The notes under the pieces are model-generated. The model did not search any database. It saw only the letters and a program-made list of their open reading frames with translations, and was not told where the DNA came from. From Elephas maximus indicus (taxonomy: Eukaryota > Chordata > Mammalia > Proboscidea > Elephantidae): 64,000 nucleotides of DNA. This document shows, one piece after another, positions 34,818-46,929 of this stretch (positions are counted from its first letter, which is position 1; each line of letters begins with the position of its first letter). Position numbers and translations under genes: made by a program. The DNA is taken from NCBI RefSeq assembly GCF_024166365.1, contig NC_064819.1:153580293-153644292 (forward strand). The letters run 5' to 3'.

Positions 34818-36121
34818 TCAAAGACTTCCAGCTCAGTTATTTCCAAATACTCACACCAAAACTACTGCAAGAACTCAGTAGAGGGAGCTAGTCTGAAAAC
34901 CCTTACTGTGCCCTGAAGTAGATATGAATCGCTTGGAAGGAGCTCACTTAGGGTGTGAAAGAGAATGGCTGCTTTCAAAGTGTCGCCAGACAGAGTTTGA
35001 AGATGTCCCTTCTGCAGGGCACAACAGCTGGTAGGTTTGTTCTATTTCAAACCACAAGAGCAAAAGTCAGAGTTGAAGGTCCAAATGACTATCCATTCCA
35101 AATTACTAGCCCCCAAATTAAGGAGGTTTTCCTACAGAAAGTTTTGGAACGATGGCCCACTTGTTTTCCCCGGAAGGAAGTTAATAACTTCCTGTCTTGA
35201 GGCAAAGGAATGTCATTTACCTCTCACACCTAAAATGTTTTGACTGCAATGTTTTCAAAACTGTGCACATTAGCTAATCCCATTAAATGCTCTCTGGAAA
35301 CCCTCCTTGGCTCAATAGTGTGCCCAGGTGGACTGGCCTGAGGGAGAGGAATTCAGTAGCTTTTCAGTTGTGCTGAGGGTGTGGCCTGACCCAAGCAATT
35401 CCTGAAACACAGGTCAAGACCTCGCAGCACACTGCCTCAAGGACTTCTAGTACTGGCATTCCTCCCCGCTTCACTGACCGCTCAGGCCAGAGGGCCCGAG
35501 CTCTGCCTCTATCTTCCAGTGGCTTGTCTCTTGCCTCAGAGCTCCAGTAACTCAGAGTGTTCCTCATGGTCACTGAACCTGCCCACCATCCTGTAGCTCG
35601 TTTTCCTGTCCCATCAAAATCCAAGACTCAAATTATTGAATAAGCTTTTGTGGTTTAACTGTATTTACTCCCTAATCACAATCCTAAGCACTTTTCCCTA
35701 TAACTCATTGTATCTTGTTGATTTAATGCCTTACCCCCTCTTTTTACTTTTAGTTTTTTTGAGATAATTGTAGCTTTACATGCAAACAATACCCTCCACC
35801 CAGTGTCCCCCAATGGTAACACCTTGCTTAGCCACACTATAATATCTCACCCAGTAGATATTAAACCTGGGGTTTAATGCTTTGTATCTACTTTCAATAG
35901 GCACTACGGAATTTTGAAATTCAGAGTTTAGGAAGTACATTAGCATTATCAAATTTTTAAGACTTCTAATCAGATGAACCAGGTAGCAGACAGAGGTCCA
36001 AACTAGAGGAAGAGAAATTGCCTCTCTGGGAGAAAAGATTCCCTGAGGCTTCCAGCTCTGAAATTCGTAACACAGGGATCACCAGCAGAGAAAATCAGTT
36101 TACAGTGCATAATGACCTGTC

Positions 36122-36127
36122 TTTATT
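36122..36127 (-). terminator. Poly(A) signal AATAAA of BACH2
   Basis: TTTATT on the + strand is AATAAA on the BACH2 strand, placed where the human UTR length predicts the end. Other - strand AATAAA hexamers lie further upstream in the UTR (for example at about 37655 and 37779) and may serve shorter forms. Confidence 0.6.
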
Positions 36128-38699
36128 TCCTCAACAGAAATGGTGTCTAGACAAAATTCAGTTAACACTAGCAATTCAATTGAGTGAAATTTTTTTTTTG
36201 CACAATAGTGTATTTACAATGAGTAAATGAAGTTTCAATTCATTAGTTCATAGCAATGCTTTTTTTGTCCAAAAAGGTAAAAATTCTTAGTTACAGAGAA
36301 TAAGCATCAACAGCCATTTCATTTTTACAATAAAAACCACAAGAAAAACCACAATCACTTAGAAAAAAAACAATAAGCCTAAGAACTAGTACAATAAAAT
36401 GATGCATTGAATTAAGTTACATTAATCGCATAGAATCTGTGTAAAAAGTATGTAGAAAAACACCTGATGTAACCTGTTACAGTCGTTGACCAGTTATGAG
36501 AGGTACAGAGGGTTATACAGGTAGATATGTGTGAAAACTGTCCGTATTGTTCAACCTGGGGAGGAAGAGAAGAGGGGCTGCAGCCCCTTGCATACACTGA
36601 GAAGACCCTGTTTTGAATATGGCCTCTGGAGTTTGTAAGGCATATATTAGAGGTGCACTTGCATCCGACTGGTTCTGGAACAAATTTTCATTGGCTCTCC
36701 TGGCCTCAAAAGCAAAGGTGGTGCTTGCCTTGAATGGCTCACTGTGTCTACAAGCACCCAAAACTCCCGAATGCATCTGGAATCTTCCTGACCATGTGCT
36801 AGAGGTGGCAGGGCTTTTATGTCAGAGCGCAAATGGGCTCTCTCCTGCGAAATGCATTCTGTTAGGACTCAAGAGGAGGTCGCCTGTTGGCCTCCAGACA
36901 TGTTTTGGTAGACTTAGCATCAATCTGTGGGAAAAACCCTCTTTGTCCAAGTCCCTTCACTCTTTCCTGATATACATGTCCCATTGTCCCCAAGGGAGCA
37001 TTTGGCACTGAATGTGAGTCTACCTGAAATGAATGGTCTTGGTGCACTTCTGCTTCTAAGAAGGGCCACTGTTTCATCTGAGGTCAATAAACTGGAATGA
37101 AAATGAAAGTCAGAGTTGTTTCTCCACTGCTTGATAGCGAAATGCATACACCATGTCACAACATTAAATCAAAGCTACCAAAGTTGGCCTCTGCAACCAA
37201 GTGGGTGTTCACAAAACGGCAGCATCATTTTCATATTACAATTAAAATGCACTAATACTCATTTGATATAAATATTATCTACCAGGGTGGAGTGTAGGAA
37301 AATACTATACACTTATTTTTCTTTGCAAGTAATATTTTTGCACCGTCGGCTGAATAATTTATCCTCAATCTGCCACAATAGTCTTTTCTATATACAAATA
37401 CTATTTGCACACACCAGGTGGGTACAAATATATTCCATTCTACAGCATCAATGTTTGACGCCTGGGTCAGGAGATGGCTCGGGCAGTATTATAAACATAC
37501 ACCTTGTCCACAGAGTGCCTCTACTCACACAGACTTCCTGTAAGAATACTAACTCCACACAGGGCATTGTATTGTGGACTGACTTGCCAGAAATTGAACC
37601 TACAACAGAATCCTCCGTTTTGGAAAGAAACACTAACTCACAATACAATGAACAGCTTTATTCTTGAAAACAAAAATCTCATCCCTTAGTCTATTTACAA
37701 TGATTTGAAAACAAAACTTGACTCTTGCTCCCTCGCAGACCTAAGAATCTCCTAAACTCTAGCAATAGTGAAGCAGTTTGAAGTTATTTATTAAACAGTT
37801 CCAAAGTTCAAATGGGATGTAATCTATAGAGATAAGTAGCCAAATAGGGATTTGAAAATGTTTCGCAGGCTTTTACTTATGTTGCGAGGATTACGTCACT
37901 CCGTAGGCTGTGAAGTAGCTTCTAGGGGCACGTCTTTGCAGTTTCTTAAAAGGTTTATAATTTTCAAGACTTGTTTTGTTTCTTCTTCTTTTTTAATGGC
38001 AATTATAAAGTATTCAAAAAGAATGTGTAGGTTTAGGCCTCTTGACGACAGCACCGAACTTCACATTATGCGAGCTTACCTTTCGGCCGCTCTCATGCAA
38101 GTCTTCTAGCTAGCCCCCGCTCCCCTTTTCAAGGAGAAGTGGCAACTGGAATACATATTCACTACCCATTTTTTTTTTTTTTTACTTCCTTGGAAAAGCA
38201 ATACAAGGATTAAATCCAAAATTATAGTCCATCTTAAAAGCAGCATACCTTTAGAAAGACAGTTAATAAATTACTTGTAAATTAAACAAAATACCATTTT
38301 ATTCTGCAGCATCACCTCTGACGCCTGAGTCACTGTTTGTTAGGGAACCCGGAGGAGAAGTAGCAGGAAGGCCTAGTCACTTTGTCAGCCTTTTTTTTTT
38401 TTTTTTTTTGCCTCTTTGCAACTATTTTGTTCCAGAATCAGTATGAAGTTTGATTTTATTCAAGGCACCCCCAGATAACGCAGAGAAACAAACACAGACA
38501 GCAAAGTACTCACCTGCCCAAAGCCTGACAGACCTGAATGAAGTGAGGTTGTCTGGACACAGGAGTAGACCAAAGGCAGATCCAAGGGGAGGACGACATT
38601 CAGGTGGGATGTTAACTAATCACAGAGCCACCTCCACTGTCTCTCTGTCACTGGGATCCCCCTAAGAAGTCCAGGGTTAGAGGGTCCTCTATTTTGCAT

Positions 38700-38866
38700 G
38701 GAAAATAAAAAAAGACTCATTGCTGTTGAGTCGATTCTGACTCATAGCAGCCCTATAGGACAGAGCAGAACGCCCCACAGGGTTTCTGAGGAGCAGCTGG
38801 TGGATTTGAACTGCCGACCTTTGGGTTAGCAGAGGTAGCTCTTAACCGCTGGGCCACCAGGGCTCC
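38700..38866 (-). mobile_element. AfroSINE, short form, in the BACH2 3' UTR
   Basis: A complete copy in the same direction as BACH2 is flanked by ATTTTGCAT (38691-38699) and ATTTTGAAT (38867-38875). It is part of the mature UTR if the UTR model is right. Confidence 0.9.
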
Positions 38867-41800
38867 ATTTTGAATAGAAGGACCCTTAAAAACACAACTA
38901 AATGTCACTGTCCTGTGCAAATATTCTTTGCTGTTAACCTGCTTTTCCTTTTCATAAAAGACATGGGGTTGACTAAGGGATCTCAGGGAAAGGAGACAGA
39001 CTGGGTTTTTAAATTCTACTTGAGGCAATTTGGATCCTGGTCCCCAGCTAGTCATCCCTTTGAATCAGCCTGGAGATAATTCTGACAAGCACATGGTTCC
39101 AAGTGGTAAAAGACACAGACATGTCACATAAGCAATTGCACAAAGCCAGTCACTGTTCATGGCAGATAATGAATGAAATAATAACTTTTAAAAAACCTCT
39201 AAGAACTCGAAAGACAGTTTTTAGAGCGGTGTTTTTAACCAGTTCTCACGGCAGGGGTGTGGTTGGGGATGAGGAAGAAAAGCAAGGGTTGGTAGGAGGA
39301 GGATGTGGGCTGCGTTAGGGTGGAGAGAAATAAAGAGGTCCCTCCCCGCTCGGAAATCACAGCAGCACAAGGTGTGTGCATACTGAACAACAGAAACTAG
39401 AGGAAACGGACGGAATGTGGTCAAGACTACCAGTTGCACGACTTGTTACCAGGGTAAATCATGGCCAAGAAGCTGGTTTGGACCTGGTTAGTATGTGAAC
39501 AGAAAACATTCCTCTTTAAAGAAGGAGAGCAGAGGTCGCTTACAAAAGGCAACAAAATAGTTAAAAAACAAAATACTGTTGGCTGACTCCTCCACCATAA
39601 CACATGCCTATGAAGTATCATGTGATTCACATTGAATTTTAAATTCTAGCTGTCACCAGTTTTCCACAAAGGCAAACCTTATGGTGAAGCCCAGAACTGT
39701 TGTACTAGGCCAAGACATTCCAACAACTGTAATAAAAACGTTATCTTGAACACAGAGCTTTATCAAAATCTGTTTCAGGCAAGCACACACACACATACAT
39801 CCATCCATCCATGAGAAAAAACGAAAACCCAGAGGCAGATTTTAAAAGTGGAATCGTTTTCAAAGAAAAGCCGTTTTTTTTTTAAAAAAAATCCTACCGT
39901 ATGAACCAACAAATTTCTGGCATTCATACCTATTTAAACATTTAGCTCTAATATTTTGTATAGAAAAAAGTTAAGAATACTAAAACATATGTTACTATGA
40001 TTTCACTTTTTGCCTACATCATGTACTAATTTCCCCCTTTTTTACATGCAGCTTTAATATTGCCCAAACAATGGCACAAATAAAGAAACAAAGTCAACCA
40101 TCTAATCCCCACTACCCACCACCCCATCCCCACATCAAACCGTTCAAGACTCTCCTGCACAGCCAGGCTGCAGGGGCCCGTGGGCTGCGCAGCCAGACGG
40201 ACCAGTGCAGGAAGGGAGCTGATTCTTCCTCATTCCCTGCTGCAGAATCCCGGGACACACCTTCCTGTAAACACGCCCGGGGGGCCAAGGGAAGCTGCTC
40301 TTGCTGGGTTGCAAGCCAACCAGTACTACAGCAAGAGAAGAAAATCACCAACAGCTGAAGGTAGGGTGAGTGTATGTAGGGAAGGGGGTAGGAAGGCTCC
40401 TGCCCAAAGCCTCAGGATGAAATCTGCCTTCAGACAAGAAACCAGGGGAGAAATCGCAGAATTCAACTCAAAACATGTGGAGAAGGAAGGGAGAAAGAAA
40501 TGCTTTTGCATGTGTCAGGGACAGACCTCAGGGTTGCATCTGTCCTACTCTTTCCTACTCTGGGTGAGCTCTACCAACCTATGACCACCACTTAAAGGCA
40601 GGACCTGAGGAACCTCGATTCAAATCCCTAAGGCGAGATGTTCTGGGAGGTTGATCCTGGGCAGGGAAGTTGGGTGGCTGGTCAGTTAAGTCATTCAAGA
40701 TAAGTCCTACTGCACAACACTTCCAAGAGCAAGCAGTGGCCTGATGAAGTGTTGACATGAATGGGCCTTACTCCCTGGGTGAGAAAATAGTTCTAACTTG
40801 ATTTCTAGAAGCCAATGCCTGCTGAGTTCTGGTATAAAATCACGGATTCCTGCTCTGTTGATGCATTTTTGAGTGAGATGTCCAAATTCTCTCCCCACTT
40901 AGGAATCTGAGCATCTAGCATCAACGCTGACCTTGTCTGCATTTCAACTTTCTTAGGGAAAGGTGGGGAGGAGGTGAAATATAAAAATATTCAAGCAGAT
41001 TATTGTCTACACATCCTAGGATGAATTCGTTATTTGGCAAGATTGTTTTTTCCTACATAATTATCACCTGAGTGCTTTTTAATTAGCTAAAAAAGTTTTA
41101 CTTTTTAACTAAAAGCAAAGAGTATACAGTATACTTGAGTTATACTGAAGTCACAACTTCATTTAAGAAAATAGGTTTGACCCAAAACTCAGTGCAAGTG
41201 GCAAAGTTGACCATTACTGTACAGTATCTGCAAGAAAACAAACAAAAAAACCCAACCCACAATGCACAAATGACGGACACCATGTGGTGGTGCCTAAACC
41301 AAACCAAACCAAACAAAAAAGTTCTGAAATAAAACTCTGCCCCCCCAAAATGTTTCCAACATTGAATTTTGTCCATAAATAAGTACAAATTGAAATTGAA
41401 CTGGGAAGCAAGAAAAAATGACCATGTTAACAGTTCCCAAGCTAGTTCTAGCATCAAATACAAAAGAAGAGGAATGTTGGAACCTGTTCATAAATGAGAA
41501 ATGAAGTTTCCAGTTTTAGGATGAGAAAACGGAGGCATGCAGGACTTTTGCATATGGAGATATATATATATATTTTATATATATTATATATAATATGTAC
41601 AGTCTAGCTATAAAACTTTGATGTGTATAGAAGCTGTCTTCAATGAAAAAAATTGAACATTCAGAAGAAATTCCTGAGATAGGGTTTGTGACATGGGCCA
41701 CTGAGAAAAAAATCCGTGGTTGGGTCCTAGAGGTGTTATAGTCTATCCCTGTTAAGACTGAAATTAACCCACAGACAGACAGTGTGGCCACTGCTGTCTT

Positions 41801-42020
41801 TCCTTGCCTGAGCAAGGGGTAGCACCATTGTAAAGGTAACTATAAACCACTCCTGCTTGAAGAGAGGAGGGAATACTTAGAAACAGTATTGCTGCTAAGA
41901 CTGCTGTAGTGTGCACCAAATGGTTCTTCGTTCTTCGGGACAACAGATGAACAGCGCCCAGGCTGATGGAGGAACACTTGGATGGGAGAGGCGTGAGAGC
42001 TGGGGAGGCAGGTCGAGTCA

Positions 42021-42503
42021 CTAGGTATAGTCTTTTCTGGGCTGTTCATCAGTTGTACATTTATCAGTCATTTCCTGGCAGAAGTCCACGGTCACCGTTT
42101 GGCTCCTAGGTTCAAGAGGAGGACCTCTCTCTGAGAAGGTCCCTGGTTCAGGGCCTTCCAGCCTCCTCCCAGAGGTACAATTCTCTGAGGCATTGCTGGG
42201 TACCCAGGGGACACCAGGGGGCGCTGCGCCCTGCTCCAAGCAGCAGGCCACGTTTTCCCCCATAGCACACTGGGAGGCTGCAAGGTTCTGCTCAACGCCT
42301 AAGGGCGCAGGGTTAATACTGGAGGCAGTGGGGAGATCCACTGGTCTCAGGACAGGGCAATACCGGTGCAGGGCCTGGATCTGCTCGGGGCTCTGGATAT
42401 CTCGGCAGACTTCCTGGGAAAGGCAGGAGAAGTTGTCTAATAGTTCCCCCATGCATGCTTTCAGTTGATTCCTCTCTGACAACAGTTTTTCTTTCTCACA
42501 CAC
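42021..42503 (-). CDS. BACH2: BACH2 last coding exon
   Basis: On the - strand CCAG|GTGTGTGAGAAAG is the acceptor. The exon encodes 160 residues from VCEKEKLLSERNQLKACMG to QPRKDYT, ending in TAG at 42023-42021. It carries the second half of the leucine zipper, a Cys-Pro motif (RYCPVLRP) of the type that binds haem in BACH proteins, and the conserved C-terminus, known in BACH proteins for cytoplasmic localisation and export. It is nearly identical to human BACH2. Confidence 0.97.
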   Translation of the reverse strand: MCEKEKLLSERNQLKACMGELLDNFSCLSQEVCRDIQSPEQIQALHRYCPVLRPVDLPTASSINPAPLGVEQNLAASQCAMGENVACCLEQGAAPPGVPWVPSNASENCTSGRRLEGPEPGTFSERGPPLEPRSQTVTVDFCQEMTDKCTTDEQPRKDYT

Positions 42504-42640
42504 CTGGACAACAGAGAAAAGAGAAGGATTGATCAGGACTGAACTGGAGGGCCCAAAATCTCATTTCTGGGGGCTTTTCTAACATTTGTTTCTGCATCCT
42601 ACATTGTAATGTAACTCATGAATGACGAGGTCAGGACTTA

Positions 42641-42890
42641 GAAATTAAAAAAAAAAAAAAGAATATATATATATATATATATATCAGAGCCCTGGTGGTG
42701 CAGTGGTTAAGAGCTCGGCTTCTAACCAAAAGGTCAGCAGTTCAAAACCACCAATCGCTCCTTGGAAACCCGATGGGGCAGTTCCACTCTGTCCTATAGA
42801 GTCAGAATAGATTTGGAGGCAATGAGTTTGGTATACATATATACATATATGTATATATATACACATGCACACACACACACATATATACCC
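42641..42890. repeat. A-run, (TA)n and (CA)n microsatellites around a SINE
   Basis: An A-run (from about 42647), (AT)n at 42663-42684, and TATACATA/(CA)n at 42831-42886 flank the SINE on both sides. Confidence 0.85.
42686..42832 (+). mobile_element. AfroSINE, short form
   Basis: AGAGCCCTGGTGGTGCAGTG to GAGTTTGGT. The tail has lost several bases (AGTCAGAATAGATTTGG). Confidence 0.9.
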
Positions 42891-43932
42891 ATGAAGCCTG
42901 GATACATCCTTCTGCCAAGTCTCACATCTGAGTAGCCCACCTGAATGCGCTGCTGACCTTGACACCTTCCTCATGGCATCTCTTCATCCCTCCCCCTCAG
43001 GCCTGGAAAAGTGATCAGCAAATCCATCACTGAGCAAAAAACTACAGAGTGTTCACATTCTGGTTTCCTGGAATTTGGGGCTTATAGAGAATCAACTGGA
43101 AACCTCTTGGTCCCAAACCCTGTAGTTGAAACCTCTCTGATAGGTTGCCATTTTTAAGAGTCAACACTAATTCACCATTATCAATATCATAGGGTTTGAG
43201 TCAACACCAGCAGACTCTTTCCACCTTTGTAGCAGAGCAGACTGGACGCAGTGGATTCTGTTTAGGACAGTCAAGTCCTGCGCACTGATTCTCTCTGGAT
43301 ATAGGAAGGGCAGGCAGAGGTGTGGAGGCTAAGCCCGTATACTAACCTGAGGTGTAAGACTTTTTCTCTCTTAAATCCCACATGTCCTTGTGTTACTAAA
43401 ACTCATCACCCCATCCCTGAGATGAATTTAGCCACCAGAGAGGAGACTAAATAAGGTTTTGATAAGTAGACCAAAGGAAATGCTGAGCCAAGGCCAGTTC
43501 ATACCATCCATATTTGAGTCAAGTGAGGAGGTGGGCAGGTTCCATGCAATGAAATGGACGGAGAAACTGGACATCTGAAGCAGCGTGAGCAAGGGTGGGC
43601 AGGAGGGGCAAGGACAGGATGGGAGAGAGGAGCAAGTACACAGACATGCAGAAAGGCTGGGTCTCCCACACAGGAGCTGCACGTGCAGTGACGCAAATAC
43701 AATCTGGCAGGCGATGTGGGCATGTGTGTCTGAGAGAGAGATTTACACAGGAAAGGGCACCTGCTAAAATATTTATAAATTGATCAAGAAAACATGTTTT
43801 AAAAATGAAAAATAAACAGATGTACAAGTGCAACTTGAGAGAAATACATTATGCGAGTTTGCAAAGGCTGAGTGGCGTGCAGGAGACGGAGTGGGAGTGG
43901 GGAGTTAGTACCCTACTGGCTCTGCAGGGTGG

Positions 43933-44172
43933 GGCCCTACAAACTGTGCAGAGTGTGACTCTGAGGACTGTCCCAGGCAAGACCCTGTGGGCTGTGCGGG
44001 GCAGGACTCTGTGGTCTGTGTGGAGTGAGACCCTGTAGGCTGTTAGGGTGGCACACTGTGGGTTGTGTGCAGTGGGATCCTGCGGGCTGTGCGAAGCTGG
44101 ACTCTGTGGGCTGTGCAGGGCAGGGCCCTGTGGGCTATTAGGGTGGGAACCTGAGGACTCTGTGCCGGGCGT
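43933..44172. repeat. 24-bp minisatellite, 10 units
   Basis: Ten consecutive units of exactly 24 bp follow the pattern GACYCTGTGGGCTGTGC plus a G-rich end (unit starts 43933, 43957, 43981, 44005, 44029, 44053, 44077, 44101, 44125, 44149). Since 24 is a multiple of 3, both strands show long open frames with an 8-residue period; these are by-products. Confidence 0.92.
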
Positions 44173-44834
44173 GGACCCTGCCTGGTGGAGGTGGAAGCTG
44201 CCCTCGCCTGCCAGCACCGTCCCTGCCACTCAGACCAGGAGTGTGTACACAGCACCCTGCTAGGTGTCTCCTTGGGAAAAAATCTTACACATGTGGCTAT
44301 GCACTCTGGACTTCTCTAACTGTAACCTGGCAATCTGCAAAGTGGGGGGCAACACCCCTCAGCACCAGGAGAGGAATGCCGGACTCAATGCTGCCCTATC
44401 ACCTTGGCCAATGCACCAACCCCTCCATGCCTACTCATCTGTAAAATGTCCAGGGCTACTTTCTAGGGGGAAAGCAACTGGGTGCCATGTACAACAGTGT
44501 TTTCTATTTCTGTAGAAAATACCAGCAACTAGAGTTATTCTACCACCTAAAGAGGAGCCCAGGGCAGTAATTATCACTAAAAAAACCAAACCCACTAGAC
44601 GTGTGTTAAGACCCTGAAGATTCTCCCTGGCGCTTGGCTCAGCCTTGCCTGGTTTCCTACCCAAGCGCAGCAGGTTCTCAGAAGACCCAACCCCACCAGG
44701 AGGAATGTGTTACTTCCTTATGAAGCTTATGTTAATTTGTTGTTGTGAAAACAAAATTAAAGACAAATTTGGAAGAAGAAAAGAAATTCATAACCCCATC
44801 ACCAAAATAGTCACAATCTCCAGTAAGTTTTAGG

Positions 44835-45545
44835 GCAACAGATATTTCCTGAGAGTCTACAATGGATATTGGATTTTCAGAGACGATCAAGACGCTGTTG
44901 TTGTCTTCGAGGAACCTACAGTTTAAGGATGGGGGTAGGAGGGAAGCAAACACATAAACAGATAATTCAAGAGTAAGGAGCCCTGGTGGTACAGTGGTTA
45001 AGCACTCAGCTGCTAACCAAAACGTCAGCGGTTTGAACCTACTAGTCGCTCTGAGGGAGAAAAGGCCTGGTGATTTGTTTCTGTAAAGATTACAGCCTAG
45101 CAAACCCTATGGGGCAGTTCTACTCTGTCCTACAGGGCTGCTATTAGTCGAAATCGACTTGTCTGCAGTGGGAATATGATAAGCACTAAGCCAGAGGTCA
45201 GGACAGGGTTTCAAGGGCAGGTGCTCAGCCAAACCCAGGGACTTAGGGAAGGTAGGCTACCTGGAGAGGTGATACTTGAGCTGACTCTCAAAGGAGGTAG
45301 TTGGGAGAGAAAAAGATGGAGGAAACAACATAGGCTTGTGCATACTTCACAGAGTATGAAACAGCAGGAGATAGGGCTGCTGTTTCCGACAGCTTGACTC
45401 TGTTAGGGGAGCGAAGGAGAAGGTGACGCTGGAGGGGAGCTACAGACTGAATCATGGAGGGGAGGCCATGATATGTCTCGTTAAAGAGCTTGGGTTGTAT
45501 TTTGCAGGTAATGGGAGCCACTGAACATGGGCAGATTTTTCTCTG
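44835..45545 (+). mobile_element. Ancient L2-like LINE fragment
   Basis: ACAGATATTTCCTGAGAGTC, the GAGGTGATACTTGAGC block and TTGTATTTTGCAGGTAATGG follow the same order as the copy at 27735. It is split by the SINE at 44978. Confidence 0.55.
44978..45172 (+). mobile_element. AfroSINE, long form A
   Basis: Between head and tail it retains GAGGGAGAAAAGGCCTGGTG and TGTAAAGATTACAGCC, the block missing from the short form. Confidence 0.92.
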
Positions 45546-45649
45546 CTTGGTTGGTGTCAAAAAAAAAAAATTTTTTTTTTAATAAAGACCCCAAGGTCCA
45601 GGACTACCTTGATAATGTGCACCATTTTCTTGTGCTTTTCAAACATCTA

Positions 45650-45698
45650 AGGGTCGCTATGAGTCAGAATTGACTCGACGGCACTGGTTTTTTTTTTT
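45650..45698 (+). mobile_element. AfroSINE 3'-end fragment
   Basis: GGGTCGCTATGAGTCAGAAT...GGCACTGG plus poly-T, without a head. It could equally be the end of an RTE element. Confidence 0.75.
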
Positions 45699-46229
45699 AA
45701 TCCTTGCTCTTAGGTTCTAATTGGGATAGTGGCTTACCATGGAGCAAAGAATTGCTGCAAACAGTCTGAGAACCCAGGTTTAGATTATAACCGTGTTATG
45801 TGGTCTTTCTCTTCTTCACCCTGACACAGACATGGCACCTGAGGTGACTTTCCAGTATTTGGCCAGCAGAAAGTTCGAGCTGAATGAGGTTTTGGCGGTT
45901 GGTTACCTTCAACTCTACTGTGTGGAGCCTGGATTTACTGCCTATAAATCCTGCCTGGGTTTACTTCCTGCAGCTCAAGGCCACTTATCATGGTGAAGAG
46001 TCCCCAATATGAAGGAGTTTGGGAGCTGGGAGCTTGTTCCCTGAGACAAAACACCCTCAGACACAGTAAGAGGCGAAAGCCACTTTGAGACAGAGTTGCA
46101 AAATCAAGGACCCTGGGGTTGCAAAGGGCTTTAGAAGATCATGTGGCTGGACACCTGCCTGGCAGTAATAAGGTGTCCAGTCTCTCCACTACACTCTTCT
46201 GCTGAAAGGCAGGAGAAAGCAGTTGTGAA

Positions 46230-46400
46230 AATACAGGATTTGGAATCAAACAACTGGGTTTGTATTCAAGCTCTACCACATACTGGGAAATTACTAACCT
46301 CTGTGCACTGTAGTTTCCTCCTCTGTAAAGGGGAATAAAATGGTACCTAACTCATAAGGTTGATGCAGAGATTAAATGTGATGACCCACAAAAACATTTC
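46230..46400 (+). mobile_element. MIR SINE
   Basis: ATTTGGAATCAAACAACTGG, the TTCCTCCTCTGTAAAGGGG block and GCAGAGATTAAATGTGATG. Confidence 0.75.
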
Positions 46401-46722
46401 AGAATGATGCCTGATCCATATATACACACAATCATACCTGGTTACCTATTATTACATATAAAAACGGAAAATTAAAAAAAAAGAGTGCTTCTACATGTAT
46501 GGCTGAAAAGTAGAAAATATTGACACGCTATTACACACCCGCACACGCACACACACATTGCAGACATAAAGTAACTATTGCTGTTGAGAAAGTTGTTTAA
46601 AAAGAAACCCAAACTTCCCCGAAGGGTGACCCTTCTTTCTACGTCTATAGCCTTCACTACAGTAACTTTACATCAGACCGGGTCACTTCAGGTTGCAGGC
46701 TGCAACAGGCCAGTCAACTCAC

Positions 46723-46929
46723 CAGTTTACGGATTTCACATTCTAAATTCTGAATACAGTCCAGTTTCCTCTTTCGGCAGCGCTGGGCCGCGATGCGGTT
46801 CTTGCTGCGCCGTCGGACATCGTGAATGAACTCTAACTGTTCTGAGGTTAGCTTGTGCATCTTAATCATCATCTGGAAGTCGTTCCTTGGAAGATCTGTG
46901 ATTTGATCTACAGGAAAAGGAAGTTTGAC
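46723..46929 (-). CDS. BACH2: BACH2 CNC/basic-region exon
   Basis: The exon has 207 nt and 69 residues and is phase 0 at both ends (CAG|GTC acceptor, CTG|GTGAGT donor). It encodes [19 protein letters not shown], the CNC domain, and the DNA-binding basic region [17 protein letters not shown], then the first heptads of the leucine zipper ([14 protein letters not shown]). BACH2 pairs with small MAF proteins through this zipper and represses MARE-containing genes in B and T cells. Confidence 0.97.

Larger units (their letters stand above)
32092..36090. other. Gap between convergent GJA10 and BACH2 ends; holds the GJA10 3' UTR
   Basis: No AATAAA was seen on the + strand between 32092 and 36100; ATTAAA occurs at 35282-35287. 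The GJA10 3' UTR end is therefore not fixed. Two long-form SINEs and a MIR are annotated separately. Bases 34830-36090 hold one short reverse L1 piece (about 35745-35860) and otherwise nothing recognised. Confidence 0.5.
36100..42020 (-). other. BACH2: BACH2 3' UTR (about 5.9 kb)
   Basis: From the BACH2 stop at 42021 down to about 36100 the sequence is almost free of repeats apart from one SINE, unlike the flanks. A canonical AATAAA on the - strand lies at 36127-36122. The resulting length agrees with the human BACH2 mRNA (about 9.2 kb, 3' UTR near 6 kb from memory). A 19-base T-run at 38391-38409 reads as an internal poly(A) tract in the mRNA, and a TA-rich block lies at 41561-41600. Confidence 0.75.
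42504..46722 (-). other. BACH2: BACH2 last intron
   Basis: The intron runs from the GTGAGT donor (46722-46717 on +) to the CCAG acceptor (42507-42504). It holds a SINE between TA microsatellites, a 10-copy minisatellite, an L2-like fragment with a nested SINE, a SINE tail and a MIR. Bases 43000-43900 and 44180-44830 contain nothing recognised. Confidence 0.9.

Noticed and set aside
36613-37011. 132-aa + strand open frame
   Set aside because: It lies antisense in the BACH2 3' UTR, with no known family and no splice support.
36100-42020. miR-155 target site in the BACH2 3' UTR
   Set aside because: BACH2 is a known miR-155 target, but by eye I found no AGCATTA match on the BACH2 strand; a 6-base partial at about 36253 is too weak to report.
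43805-44229. Open frames on both strands across the minisatellite
   Set aside because: They result from a 24-bp repeat unit that keeps all frames open; no gene signals.
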